64,000 nt of DNA from NCBI GenBank assembly GCA_028023455.1, contig JAQFVV010012985.1, positions 252,001 to 316,000 on the forward strand, read 5' to 3'. Source of the stretch: Epiperipatus broadwayi (lineage: Eukaryota; Onychophora; Udeonychophora; Euonychophora; Peripatidae). A program made the position numbers and the translations under genes. Shown one piece after another: positions 1 to 10,594 of the stretch; position 1 is the stretch's first letter, and each line of letters begins with the position of its first letter. Under the pieces are notes generated by a model. It did no database searches, had not been told where the DNA came from, and saw only the letters and a program-made list of their open reading frames with translations.

Positions 1-48
1 ACACCTCTCTGAGGAGTCCCAAAGCACGAAACCATGGTCAGGGGTTTG
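1..48 (+). ncRNA. Type I hammerhead ribozyme-like motif (5' side cut by window edge)
   Basis: The sequence folds as a hammerhead self-cleaving RNA. The core CTGAGGA is at 9-15 (consensus CUGANGA). Stem II is 16-19 with 24-27 around a CAAA loop, with three of four pairs formed (C18/C25 is a mismatch). GAA is at 28-30. Stem III is A31-C32-C33 with G36-G37-T38 around a 2-nt AT loop, followed by the cleavage-site C39. Stem I pairs 3-8 with 40-45, all six pairs formed (one G-T). Residues 31-38, ACCATGGT, are self-complementary, as in hammerheads that work as dimers. Known hosts of such short-stem-III ribozymes in animals are Penelope-like elements, retrozymes and satellites; which applies here cannot be told. 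The stem II mismatch may lower activity. Confidence 0.62.
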
Positions 49-65
49 GGGTGGGGTTCCTGACA

Positions 66-767
66 GAGATATTTTAAGTGCTGGCTCTGGCTAAGTATTT
101 ATCATAAAGCTTGTAGAGGAATTGGAAATCCTCACTGTTTATAACTTACAAGCTTAAGAGATAGGGTCATGTGATCTATGAATTGATCTATGACTCTTAT
201 TTTGACTATTTATAGTCTCTGCCAAAAGTCTTATGCAATTTTATATTGCTAAGAATAAAAACAATTTAGAATAATTAAAAGCAATTTTGATATATTTATT
301 TTTGTTTGATATTTTGCAGATAATTCTTAATTAATGTCTGTTTATTATTATTTAAAATAGAAACAACATAACACAAATCAAGCAAATGCTTTTCAGAATA
401 TTTTTTTTTAACCTGTACACATGTCTTCAGAAAGCTTGCACTGACACTGTAGAAAAATTACATATCATAAATGAGTTTAAATTGTTTAATAAAACAGCCT
501 ACATTCCAGATTTTTTGAAAAAATATGAAATAGGACATTTAGCTGATAGAAAACTATCACTGAGATATACAACCACAAAATTGCACAAATCATAAATATA
601 CAGTATTTAAATAGATGCATGATGTAATTCGTAATAAATATGATAAAAATGTTTATCATATTACAAGTTTTTGTGCAATTAAATAAAAAGTCTGAAATAA
701 TAAAGATAAAATCGGATTTCAATGAGATCTGCATTTAACTCGACTAAAAGCCATTGTAGCTCTATAT
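66..767. other. AT-rich non-coding stretch
   Basis: No gene seen. Short ORFs on both strands overlap each other and are low-complexity. A weak inverted repeat (AAGCTTGTA near 108 and TACAAGCTT near 147) lies just downstream of the hammerhead-like motif and could belong to the same element. Confidence 0.5.
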
Positions 768-1060
768 CAGTGATTCCCAAAGGGGCAGTACTACCCCTCA
801 ATGGGCAGTGAAAATTCTAGGGAAGTGATAGTGGGTTCAGAAGCATTGGAGGGGGTGGGGTGTTCAAACAGTCTAGCCTTTTCTTCAGATGCACTGATCA
901 TTGGCTTTAACTCACTCTAAAACTGCTAATTTTTACGTTATATTGCCAATTTTATGGTTATTTTATAAATTGTTTATGTGCAAGAATATATAAAAAAGGG
1001 GGGTAGTCAGAGTAATTGTAAATGTTTTGCACATTTTTGGATAGTTTTTTTTCTCTATTA
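768..1060 (+). mobile_element. hAT-like non-autonomous element, left end clear
   Basis: It starts CAGTGATTCCCAAAGGGGCA, matching the CAGTGGTTCCCAA-type terminus common in hAT non-autonomous elements. The next bases (GTACTACCCC, then a G-rich stretch) match, in reverse, a second element ending near 26727. The right end is not certain; a G-rich patch near 998-1010 may be close to it. No transposase is present. Confidence 0.4.
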
Positions 1061-1255
1061 ACAAGTTAAAAGGAATGCAGGTTATTATTTTATGGCTAAT
1101 TTTAAATTTTACTAAGTGGTCATGCTGTGCTTTATATTTTCTGTTAAAAAAATAAAGTAATTTAAGAACAATATCAGCTAAGGGAATCTAAAAATTTGTC
1201 ATATCTCATATTTGTTTTTTTTTTTTTTTGTTTGAATCTTTTGTAAAGATGGAAA

Positions 1256-2230
1256 ATGGAAAAAAGCTATTTCCATTGTATTAAAATTAACATGAATGTG
1301 ATGCCAAAAATAGCATACTTTATTCCATTTATCAAATGCAACAAAAGCTTCATAAATAAAATAAATGGCTTGAGCTCAAGGCTTTTCTGGAAAGGTAAAA
1401 CGGTCGCGATCAGCCTCAAAGGCACTCAGCGACCAAGAAAGCTAAATGGTCTTGCTCTCCACTCCATTCAAGCATTGATTTACCAAAAAACCCACAATGT
1501 CATACACAACTTGGTAGCATCATATGGTTTTAACATAATTCTCCAAAAAACTTTCCTTCAAAAGGTAACACCCACTGACCGACCCCCACCAGACAGACAA
1601 ACATGGATCACTAGAAACACAAGCTTTATCAAACAGCACTGCCCAATAAATGACTCCACATTCAATTCTAAAATATCATTATGGCAAGCATACACAATCC
1701 TCCATCCAATCTTACATCCTATAATCAACACATTTTATTACAATAATCAGAAACTGGTATCCAACTTTAAAAGATGGAGTCTAGAGGCTAAATACCTAGA
1801 CTTCCTCATTAAATACAACATTAATGGACTACCTACTAATCACTTCCTCTTTTACAAATGTGGTCATAACATAGACCCTACTTGCAGCATTTTCATGAAC
1901 GGCGATGAGACATTGGAACACCTTTTCTCACAATGTATGGGATTCAGAGTGATCCGAGAAATCATACTCTCCAACACCAAGATAGATTTCCAACTGATCT
2001 CATTTCTGAAAGATAGTATCAATACTAAAACCTATCCAATAATACATCTCTCGGTGTTTTTGAACTATGCCATATGGGTTACACATTGTAAACTAATCAT
2101 GGAACACCCACAACCTAATATAAAACAGGTTTTTTCCAAAACAATGATTAAAATCCAGAAGAGAGACCAACTCCTGGCATTGTCGAAAACATTTGAAGAC
2201 ACTTGGACATTATACAATATGCCAAACTAA
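1256..2230 (+). CDS. C-terminal part of LINE ORF2 (L1/Tx1-like), 5'-truncated
   Basis: An open frame of 324 codons reads as the region downstream of the reverse transcriptase catalytic motifs in L1/Tx1-type ORF2 proteins. Near residue 15 is NVMPKIAYFIPF, like the conserved 'inv-PK-lYlf' stretch, then KINGLSSRLFWKGK (the 'in--i--FiW-gk' block). Later come KRWSLEAKYLDFLI, GLPTNHFLFYKCG and a C-terminal zinc-knuckle-like block TCSIFMNGDETLEHLFSQC. The expected CxxC-H-C pattern has lost its second Cys (Phe instead). The endonuclease and RT palm are absent upstream, where plain AT-rich DNA with a poly-T run begins, so the first ATG is not a real start: homology begins around 1290. The lack of stops and the higher GC than the surroundings suggest a fairly young 5'-truncated insertion. 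A decayed relative is at 37.9-40.1 kb. Confidence 0.8.
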   Translation: MEKSYFHCIKINMNVMPKIAYFIPFIKCNKSFINKINGLSSRLFWKGKTVAISLKGTQRPRKLNGLALHSIQALIYQKTHNVIHNLVASYGFNIILQKTFLQKVTPTDRPPPDRQTWITRNTSFIKQHCPINDSTFNSKISLWQAYTILHPILHPIINTFYYNNQKLVSNFKRWSLEAKYLDFLIKYNINGLPTNHFLFYKCGHNIDPTCSIFMNGDETLEHLFSQCMGFRVIREIILSNTKIDFQLISFLKDSINTKTYPIIHLSVFLNYAIWVTHCKLIMEHPQPNIKQVFSKTMIKIQKRDQLLALSKTFEDTWTLYNMPN

Positions 2231-2425
2231 CAACAAGACAAAAGGGGGGGGGGGCTAACAATCAGATAACAAATATGTGAAAGATCTAATGTTCACACCA
2301 TATTGGGCAACATAGACTCATCAGAACCCAAATGGAAATAACAAGATAGTTAGAACAACAATGTAAACCCCAATTGTATGATTACACATCACTGTATACA
2401 TTAGAAATAATAAATTATTATTGAA
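2231..2425 (+). other. 3' UTR of the LINE fragment
   Basis: After the stop comes a G run (2244-2253) and about 170 bases of non-coding sequence ending in an A/T-rich tail with AATAATAAATTATTATTG near 2406-2423, suitable as the 3' end of a non-LTR element. The exact end and target duplication were not found. Confidence 0.4.
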
Positions 2426-2894
2426 ACTAAAATTAGAAACTACATGTAAAAGGGTGTGAGTGGAAAATAAAAGAAGTGAAAGATAAAAAGGTGTAAAAAG
2501 CTATATCATTTCTGTTATGATCAATTATACAAGAAATTGGAGATAACGGTTGTAATAGTGAAAGATGGGTACTCAATTTATATTGCTATAGGTGTGTTAT
2601 AAAATGTTTTCATCAGTTGATGGGAGGGTCTCTTCTGAGTTTATTGTTTTTCGTGCTATGTTTTGTCTGCTGGATGGTTAAAGGTTTGCTGAAATAAGAG
2701 AAATATTCTAGTTGTAAAGCAATTGGAGAGTTGCATGATCGATTTTTGGCTGGCTGCTGTCGTTATTATAAAGATTTGTAGAGAAAGCTGAGAAATATAA
2801 AAATACCTAAATTTTATTATTAAAATGCTAATCAAGTAAACTCCTAATGTTATTGCATTAGGCAGATGCCTATGCTGCTGTCATGTAGTCACAG
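2426..2894. other. Non-coding, no feature seen
   Basis: AT-rich with some G-rich patches (2580-2770). No ORF or recognisable repeat. Confidence 0.4.
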
Positions 2895-3047
2895 ATGCTA
2901 GCTGATGATGATGAACCCCTTAATGCCTGTTTTGCTGTGAAGAATGGAAGCCATCACCACCTTGTTGTCATGGTTTATAGCACACTTAAAAGTTACTATG
3001 TCCGGAGATGGTTAATGGAAAGAAACCAAAAGGAAGCCAGATGGTAA
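2895..3047 (+). CDS. Exon-like 50-codon ORF of unknown function
   Basis: The frame begins at an ATG preceded by CACAG (a possible splice acceptor) and ends TGG-TAA; alternatively an exon could end at ATG|GTAAAA (3043/3044). The peptide starts MLADDDEPLNACFAVKNG and contains LKSYYVRRWLMERN, with balanced, non-repetitive composition. GC is visibly higher than in the flanks. I do not recognise the family. It could be one internal exon of a host gene with long introns, or a remnant of a mobile-element gene. The frame is closed by TAG just upstream, so any exon cannot extend 5' in this frame. Confidence 0.25.
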   Translation: MLADDDEPLNACFAVKNGSHHHLVVMVYSTLKSYYVRRWLMERNQKEARW

Positions 3048-3388
3048 AAAAAAAAAAAATATTTTTATTTATTATTATTATGTCTTTTGCTATAAATGTT
3101 ATTGTATTTTTATTATTATTTGTATTATTATTTTGTTTCTCTATAAATTGTTGATTTTTCTACTTTATAACAGTTCTACCAAATTAATTTTTGGAATGCT
3201 TATGTGTATGCCAAGGCTTAGAGATATATATGTTTGTTGTTGTTTGCTTTCAATACACTGTTCTATTTGAGAAAAGAGAAACTTATTTTGTGTGAAATTA
3301 TTATTATTTTTGTAATCTCTGTATGCGATTATTAGAAATTTATTGACATGCTGATTTGTTTTTTTTTTGTTGTTGTTGTTGTTTTTGG
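3048..3388. other. AT-rich non-coding stretch with simple TTA and TTG runs
   Basis: Contains TTATTA-type runs near 3067-3135 and (TTG)n near 3366-3382. ORFs here are low-complexity shadows. Confidence 0.4.
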
Positions 3389-3836
3389 CAGTAGTTCCTT
3401 TTTGAAAGTGTTTTTTTCTTTTCAAAAGTGGCACATAAAGGTGAGGTTTAGGTTCAGCCTTTCAAAGATATACCATCTAAAATTCATGGTACCAATTACC
3501 AGGGTATTAGAGTTTTGGATAGAGAGAAATATAATTGATTTTGGTTTGATTTCACTTATTTAAACTTAAATTTAATGACTTTAAATTTTGTTTTTTCTTC
3601 TTGTTATTGATATTAAGTTTATGTTGATGCCTTATTCCACTGCGTGACATTGACATCATGTTATACCTTGTATGCATGGTATGAATTACGGAATAGACAT
3701 CATCCGGTACAGTATCATTAGTTGCTATTTATGTCAAAAATATCAAACAGATTGAACGCAAAAAACTGTTATACTGGGCGAGGGGGGTTTACAAAATTTA
3801 TGTCTTGCAAAAAAAAAAGTCTGGGAACCTTTTCTG
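3389..3836. mobile_element. Possible degenerate hAT-like MITE
   Basis: Starts CAGTAGTTCCTTTTTGAAAG and ends near AAAAAGTCTGGGAACCTTTT. The two ends are a loose inverted pair of the CAGTGGTTCCCAA type, and the G-rich tract followed by TTTACAAAATTTATGTCTTG before the right end is typical of such elements. Termini are eroded and no target duplication is visible. Confidence 0.3.
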
Positions 3837-4632
3837 TATATTATGAATTTATTTATTAAACAAATATGAATGCATGTTTTTACTGAGGATTTTTAAAGGG
3901 CAAACTTCATATAATTAAGACAGCACATTTTTATTTATTAAGTTCTGCCTGTAATTAATCTTTTAGAAAGATATATTGGCCTATTGTTCGCAGATGTTAA
4001 TACCATTCATAATTTTTTTTATCCATAAACATAATAGTATTCTTATAAAAATAAATTAATAAATAGTAGATATTTTAGTGTCATTATAATGCATTGAGAG
4101 AGAGTTATTTAAGTTGTTAAAAACTCCATCACAAATTACAGCTGAAACATCCGCTATACATTATTCTCTTTTCATAGCTATACTACCATTCACATGGTTA
4201 GAAAAGTTTTTGTTCGGCTTCACAGTAGTGAAACTCTGCAGATCATCATTTTTCTCAAAGGATTTAAGTATATATATATATTATTACTAATCAAAGTAAG
4301 TATACGAAAATATCTTTCATCCCTGCAAATGTTCGAAAAAACATACACAACGTACCCCTCTTTCGTGCATGTGTGTGCATACATATATATCAGCAATAAC
4401 TTGTGGTTTGAAGCCGATTTGATAAAAATTTTAATTGTGGCTTAAAGTGTAGCACAGACTCCAATGTGCTGTAACTACTCCTAAAAGTTTCATCACTGTA
4501 AAATAACTAGAACAACTAAACTATCTATATATTAAAATGTTATTTGTTTAATTTATTGAACAGAAGTGAGACGTGGATATTTATCCATGAACCTAAAAAC
4601 ATTTAAAAAGTTTCACTTAATTTATCTTTCCA
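3837..4632. other. AT-rich non-coding, nothing recognised
   Basis: Short AT-rich ORFs only; no convincing gene, RNA or repeat boundary. Confidence 0.4.
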
Positions 4633-4722
4633 GCATATATGTGCTTGAGTGTATCGGTGTTATTAGATAGAGTGGAGAGTGGTGGGTCAACTGAAAGTCT
4701 GTGTTCATATACCCTATATATT
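4633..4722 (+). repeat. Fragment of the tRNA-like-ended fold-back family (family P)
   Basis: The block with GTGGAGAGTGG ... CTGAAAGTCTGTGTTCATAT matches the outer arm ends at 23838-23910, 26100-26165 and 54935-54990. The GTGTTCATATAC part corresponds to the B-box-like GTTCAAATCC of the other copies. Confidence 0.45.
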
Positions 4723-5199
4723 AAGTATGTTTGTAAAAATTTAAAAATCCGATGGCAGGACCATAAGACCAATCAATATTTTCCTCAATTTAATGAATGT
4801 GATATTATAGAACTCACTGCTATAAAATCATATCTTCATTGGACTGGATATGTGAAGTGAATGAATAATATAAGACTTTCTTAAAGATTCTTTTAATGAA
4901 AGGCAAATGTAATGAAAAAACAGGTATGTACTTTCGATACAACCAGGTATCATAATCATAACAGAGGGGAATGGATAGAGAATTGCATTTCATAAATAAC
5001 ATTGAATTTAAATATTAAAGAGATCAAAATGAATATATGCAAAGGAGATTTATCTACCAATGAGGAGGGAGAGGCTATAAACAATATTTTCTAGACAGAA
5101 GGGTACTAGATTTCTTTTTATAGTGAATTTAAGCATGGATTTGATAACAGATTCCATTTTTAAAAAAGTGCATTGTTTATCATTTTTATTTGAATGAGA
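4723..5199. other. Non-coding, no recognised feature
   Basis: AT-rich; short overlapping ORFs on both strands with no recognisable motif. Confidence 0.35.
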
Positions 5200-5500
5200 T
5201 AGTAGAATACACATGCATTGAAAAATTGCACATGCTATTAATGTTTTACAGAAAGAATTTTTTTCTGTAGAAGTAATTCTAAAAACTAACACCACAAAAT
5301 ATCAAGTAAACAGAAGAAGGCATGTTTTATATGTAGGATGTATTTGTGTTTACAGATTGGTTTATATAATCCTCATAAAATCTTATCTTTAGTATAGTAT
5401 TTTTTTTTTGTGTATGTGTTCTTTTTTTTTTATTCAGTCATCTTGGAGTTAGAAAAGCAAATTTGGGTCTAAGTAATTGCTACTGAAAATATAGATCGTA
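5200..5500. repeat. Diverged dispersed repeat, copy 1
   Basis: Resembles 29630-29860 in order: a stretch with AAAATATCAAGTAAACAGAA, a GTTTTATATGTAGGA block, then a T-rich tract followed by TTAGAAAAG (TTGGAAAAG in the other copy). Translations of both read alike (QKEFFSVE here, QKEIFASE there), hinting at an old coding repeat. Family unknown. Confidence 0.35.
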
Positions 5501-5780
5501 GTAAAATGGAAATATTTTCCCACGTAAGTAGCATTAAATATTAATACATTAATAATCATTAAATGCTCACATAGTTGAGTAGAATTTAAATTTATATATA
5601 TAATAAGAGGATGATATAATTACAAATTAGTAGCTAATATATATTAATTATTTATTTTAATGTCGTTGGTGGAGGGGGGGGGATAAAATAGCAGTATCAA
5701 AATCACAAAGTGAAATGTGTTGGTTATATTAAATTATAACAAAAACTCATTCATATATATATATATATAATTAATTGTAT
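5501..5780. other. AT-rich non-coding with a G run and AT repeats
   Basis: G-run near 5671-5683 and (AT)n near 5753-5769. No gene. Confidence 0.4.
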
Positions 5781-5859
5781 AATTTATTGTATTTTACAAA
5801 CAGTAATTCATTCTTATCATCTCTAAGAATGAATTACTATTTGTAAAATACAATAAATT
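5781..5859. repeat. 79-bp perfect-type palindrome (36-bp arms)
   Basis: Arms 5781-5816 and 5824-5859 are reverse complements with one mismatch (C/T near the middle), separated by 7 bases. It directly abuts the LINE tail that follows. Confidence 0.85.
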
Positions 5860-6172
5860 AGAAGAGATGATAATAGATGAAAAATTGAAATCTTAAACTG
5901 AATTCCAAGAGATTATAAAAGACCCAGAAAGAGACCACATATGAGATGGATGAATTAGAAGAGATGATAACAGATGAACAATTGAAATCTTAAACTAAAT
6001 TCCAAGAGATTATAAAAGACCCAGAAAGACACAACATGTGAGATGGATAAATGAAATATGAAAGTGTGTAGGAGTGATGTGGAGAAGAGAAGCTAAAGAT
6101 CAGAGAAGATAAATTGAACTTAGAGAGACCTTTATCCTGCAGTGGATTGATAATAATTGATGATGATGATGA
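5860..6172 (+). pseudogene. 3' tail of an RTE-like LINE with GAT-repeat end, internally duplicated
   Basis: Translation gives KRPRKRPHMRWMN and, in the second copy, VRWIN then VGVMWRREAKDQ ... LRETFILQWID. This is the characteristic C-terminal block of RTE-type and related LINE proteins (RP-RW-DEI, G--W---A-DR, F--QW). About 95 bases are tandemly duplicated: 5860-5950 is repeated at 5955-6045. Stops interrupt it. It ends in (GAT)n at about 6157-6172, the short tandem tail expected for RTE-like elements. Related tails are at 11.8-12.5 kb (minus), 31.4-31.9 kb, 36.3-36.9 kb (minus) and 45.4-45.6 kb. Confidence 0.6.
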
Positions 6173-6890
6173 TGAATTCATTCTTATAAATATATTAAAT
6201 AACCTCAATACTACCACATATTCTTTTAAATTCATATAAATAAAGATATAATAAAAGACAAATGATTCCCAAAATGCATTTTGTGCTGAACTAGCACTCA
6301 TCAGTTGGTCCAGATCACCATCGTTTATATACATTTGTATTATATCAAAAATATTTATCTATATTAAGTAATTACATTTTGAATTATAAGTGTCAAACTA
6401 ACTCAATCCATATCTTTGACAGCATCCACTTTAGATAAATGCAATAATGATTATTATTAATGATTTACTAAACTAGAGATTGTCTCTAACACAGATATAA
6501 ACGGTAAAACTCAGTTACAGATTAATGTACCTGATTTTTAAAAATTAAACATATACATGCATGGAGTTACATTTTTCTTGCCCACATGTAATATCTTTAT
6601 ATATATATATTAAATAATCCCCAATACTACCATATATATATGAGAATATATATATATATATGAGATAGTGATCTGGACCAACTGACGAGTGCTGGTTCAG
6701 CACAAAATACATCTTGGGGATTATTTGTCGTTTACTGTATCTTTATATGAATTTTTAAAAATATATGGTAGTATTGAGGTTATTTAATATATTTATAAAG
6801 ATAATACACGAAAGAGAAAGCTCCATGAGTGTGTTTAATTTTTAAAAACCAGATATATTAATCTTTAATTGAGTTCATTGTACAAATGAT
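6171..6890. repeat. Fold-back element, family P related
   Basis: Left arm about 6171-6330 pairs with right arm about 6655-6805; each has the box AGCACTCATCAGTTGGTCCA or its complement and AATAACCTCAATACTACCA at the outer side. A second inverted pair (about 6495-6600 with 6803-6885) overlaps it, so the element is a nested palindrome. AT microsatellites lie near 6600 and 6645-6660. No coding capacity. Confidence 0.6.
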
Positions 6891-7185
6891 AGCGGTTTGC
6901 TAAGTCACATTATATATCAATTTCTGGTTGGGATCTTTAGCAATTATTGCTTAAAAGTGCAATAAAGGAATCGCTTAGTTTGCTCTTAAATGCACTTGTT
7001 GTCTGACAATTTATGAATCTATCGTTGTGTTTTTTTATTACCAGCTTTTTCACTGGAAATCGTGTTCATGACTAGTTTTTGATTGTTTTATACTATAATT
7101 TTTTGTATTATCAGTGAACCCTTATAATTTGTTAAAATCTAAATCATTACATTATCGTGATGCTGAATTAATACTATTAATGTGT
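6891..7185. other. Non-coding, no feature seen
   Basis: AT-rich single-copy-looking sequence. Confidence 0.35.
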
Positions 7186-7262
7186 TGTGCGGTTTAATAC
7201 ATTGGTAGAATACCAGACTTTGGAATGTAATGTTCTAGAATTAATTCCCGATACTAATACTT
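7186..7262 (+). repeat. tRNA-like SINE head
   Basis: Shows an A-box-like segment (TTGGTAGAATACC) followed about 35 bases later by AGAATTAATTCCC, a B-box-like sequence. The arms do not give a clean cloverleaf, so a tRNA-derived SINE fragment is more likely than a real tRNA. Confidence 0.35.
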
Positions 7263-7307
7263 CCAGCGTTCGAACTTCTTATGAACCTTCAAGCAAATAT
7301 TTTTGGT

Positions 7308-7400
7308 CCTGTACGATTTAGGGGAGTGGTAAAATGTCAGTCTCTGGATTGAAGTGTCCGAGGATCGATTCCGTTGCAGGCATTCTCAGCGCTTGAACTT
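7308..7400 (+). repeat. Second tRNA-like SINE head
   Basis: GGGGAGTGGTAAAATGTCAG resembles an A box and D arm, and GAGGATCGATTCC is a good B box (GGTTCGANTCC). It follows the previous head by about 120 bases in the same orientation, suggesting a dimeric or tandem tRNA-related SINE. The TTCCAGCGTTCGAACTTCT after the first head and TTCTCAGCGCTTGAACTTTT after this one are also alike. Confidence 0.42.
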
Positions 7401-8739
7401 TTGGTGAGCTCTCGTGTAATAAACACATTCAAATATTTAATACCTTTATTCATCATTTATATATTTAAATTACATATTGTTATTAATTACTGAAAAGAAA
7501 AACTACATAAAGTATAATTTGATTTGTTTTATTAATTTTACAATTACCATAACATACGCACACATATATATTTAACCATTTTTAACGTAAAATGAATGAT
7601 TTAACGTGGTTTTTTTTCTTTTTAAATAATCTTTACCTTTTATTTTGATGAAGTATAAATGTCGAATTTTTAATATATACTTTTTTTAATATTGTAAAAC
7701 TGCTATCTTGAATAATGAAATAAGTTTAATTGCTATTGTAATTCCAAACAGCAATTTATTTTTTTTATACTTCTTTTATTTAATAACTGACACAAGAAAT
7801 AAAAACTTATTTGACACGCTTTTAATGTAGTTTGATAAATAACATAAAACTGAAAAATCTATTGATTATTTTTATTTTATCAAATCTAAAGAAGTTTGGG
7901 AAAGCCATACTGTTGGGATGCGTGACAAATTCTATAAAGATATTTCGCTAAAAATTAGATCAATTTTCAAATTATCAAAAGATAAAAAATATGAATCAAT
8001 AATAATAATTTTCTTTTAAATACAGAGAATCAGTTGTCATGTTAATTAGACATAAACACTAGTAAAAAAGTTGTTAGAGTATAAAAGCTATTTGCTAAAA
8101 TTCATAAAAACAAATACATGATGGCATTTAACAAAACTTGAATTGTTTTTTGTTTTTTTCAAAACTTTTATTAATATTCGCTGAAAGTTGTTTTATGTAT
8201 ATGCATAGATAGATAGGAAATAAAATAGAACGATATTTAAATAATTTCCTCAGAACAAAACTTTTTGCAGTTTTTCTGTACAGAGAAACAACAAATAAAA
8301 ACAATTCCAATTAATGTTATTTTATAAATCTTATGATTTTCCCTCCTTGTTTCATTTTGCAACTAATAAATGTTAGATACTAATTTATGACCAATAATCC
8401 GTATGAGTAATTAATTATCTGAAAGAAATGTGCAAATCTGTGTGAATCTTGGAAAAAAATCTAAAAGTCTACCTAGATTATAACAGTAGATCAGAGCATG
8501 GCAAATACAGTTGTTGTGTTTGTATATGAATCTAATAAATATAGACTCATTGTAAATGTAGGGGTTTGAACTCGGACTTTTATGCACCCATCAACTATCC
8601 ACATTATCTCCAGGTGTATGAAGAATGTCTGTATTTCAAATATTTAAATACAGACTCATATAAATACGATTAAATATTTTAATCAAATTTATTATATACA
8701 ATATATTTACAAATATATACAATAATGTTTATTATACCA
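7401..8739. other. AT-rich non-coding, nothing recognised
   Basis: Poly-T and poly-A runs, short ORFs without motifs. No repeat partner noticed. Confidence 0.4.
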
Positions 8740-9185
8740 TATGCCTAATACATTGGCCCAGTATAGCATTTAGTTGTCTTGCAACTATTGAAAGAAGATA
8801 CTTCAGGTGCCTTTCTTATCTAATGCTTCCATGGTGTATTGGAATAGCTTGACTCATGGATAGATCTAGTGATGTGTTCAGTGACAGCTTGTTTTGTATC
8901 TGGTTTATGATGTAGAAACTTCCAGATCTAGCATAAACTTACCTCACTACTTTAGCCTGTGTGGACAATGGGTGCACTGCATTCAGTTCTAACAGTTATC
9001 TGTTGTCTGATCTTACACCCCTTTCATAATGAGAGTGATCAGATTTATTGAACATCAACCTGTCAGCCTGTTTCTGCTATTGGATATAATTTATTCATAC
9101 ATTCATTGGTTTGTAGTGATGAATGTTCAATGCCAGCAAAATAAGATGGAATCAGGACAATTTCATTAGCTGAAGGTAAGTTGAG
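8740..9185. other. GC-richer unresolved patch
   Basis: Base composition is more balanced than in the surroundings, which often marks a decayed mobile-element coding region here. All six frames are interrupted and no motif was recognised. Confidence 0.3.
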
Positions 9186-10594
9186 CTATAACAGTTATAA
9201 TAATCATTATGTCTAAAGACTTATAAATGTGTGCATATGACTGAATAAACATCAATAATGCAAAATATCAACAGTGAGATAAACTTTTTCTCCATTGTCA
9301 AACTATAATTGTAAAGAATGCAAATGAATGCAATTTGGCAAATTTGCAATCTAATAATTTTTCACATTATTTGCTGTTGTTTAATTTAAGTTACATATTT
9401 GATAGTTTATTGTTCATTTATAGAATTATTTTTTGCCATTGCAAATTATATTGTAGGATAACTTAATTAAGGTTGTATGGAAATCATCCCTGAATTTAAA
9501 TTTTAGCTAGACTTTTAGTCTGGTCTAAATGTCCATATAAGAGCTGGATAAAAAATTGAAATAAAGTACTTTTAATTGTTAGAATTATGTTTTTATCACC
9601 AAAATGCATTGAACTAAATTTGATAAATGGTCATAATAGAAAAGTTTATCCTTCTGATGTTATTATATATATATATATATATTGAAATGAACAATCGATT
9701 ATTCATTTCAATAAATAAAAAAAAAAATTTTTTTTCTTCTTCTAAGCAAAATGAACTATGTTAAGTCTATGCAAATTTGTTTTTTTTTTTAAAAAAAAGA
9801 AACTAAGTTTTCAATGTAAAAATCAGTTTTACTTTTCTTTTGATCAGAAGGGAATACTGCTATTTCTTTTAAATCCCAGGATTGGCTATGCCTTGTGAAT
9901 AAAAAGAAAGAACACTACTAGCAGTTAGTTAGATCTAATCTGGAACACTTTTGAATCATATTTTGAATAATTCGGCTTAAATAAAAAATCTGTGCTTATT
10001 TAAAAGTCAGTTTAAAATTATAAGACTATAAACGGACTTTTAATATTTGTCAGAAAATAAGTAAATGATGATGAGACTTATTTAAAGAGTAATTTGTACT
10101 TTATTTTGAATAATTTGGATATGTAAACAAGATATATTATCTGGGTATTATTTTAAAAGAAACTGTTGATTAAAAAAGAGGGGGAGGGGTAGCAATGAAT
10201 TGGTAAGAACTTTTCTTTATTTGTTGTATTAAATAATTATATATCACATCTGGATGTTAAGCTTATAAATTTTTATAAAATATTAATAAGAGGAAAGACA
10301 AAGAAGTAATGATAAACATGTAAATGCAATGTACACACATAAATGCCTAAATCACAAATAACTGTAAATAATTGTGTAATTATTTCTATTATTTTCATTC
10401 ATTCTTAGTTAAACTTATTTTCCATTACTAAAAATTAGATTTTATATCGATGGATTTATATATGCACAGTTGTTTTTTCATTGCTTAATAGTTTACATAT
10501 GTTTGCATTCATTTTGGAGAATACATTCCTATCAGTATAATGAGTTAGGAATCGATTTCAAAATCAATTATCCCTGTATAAATTTTTAATTGTA
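9186..10594. other. AT-rich non-coding with short palindrome and AT repeat
   Basis: (AT)n at about 9662-9683 is followed by a palindrome ATTGAAATGAACAATCGATT with its complement up to about 9713. Homopolymer A/T runs at 9718-9735 and 9780-9800. No gene. Confidence 0.5.

Noticed and set aside
7308-7385. Genuine tRNA gene
   Set aside because: A and B boxes are present, but acceptor and anticodon stems do not pair properly; SINE head is a better explanation.
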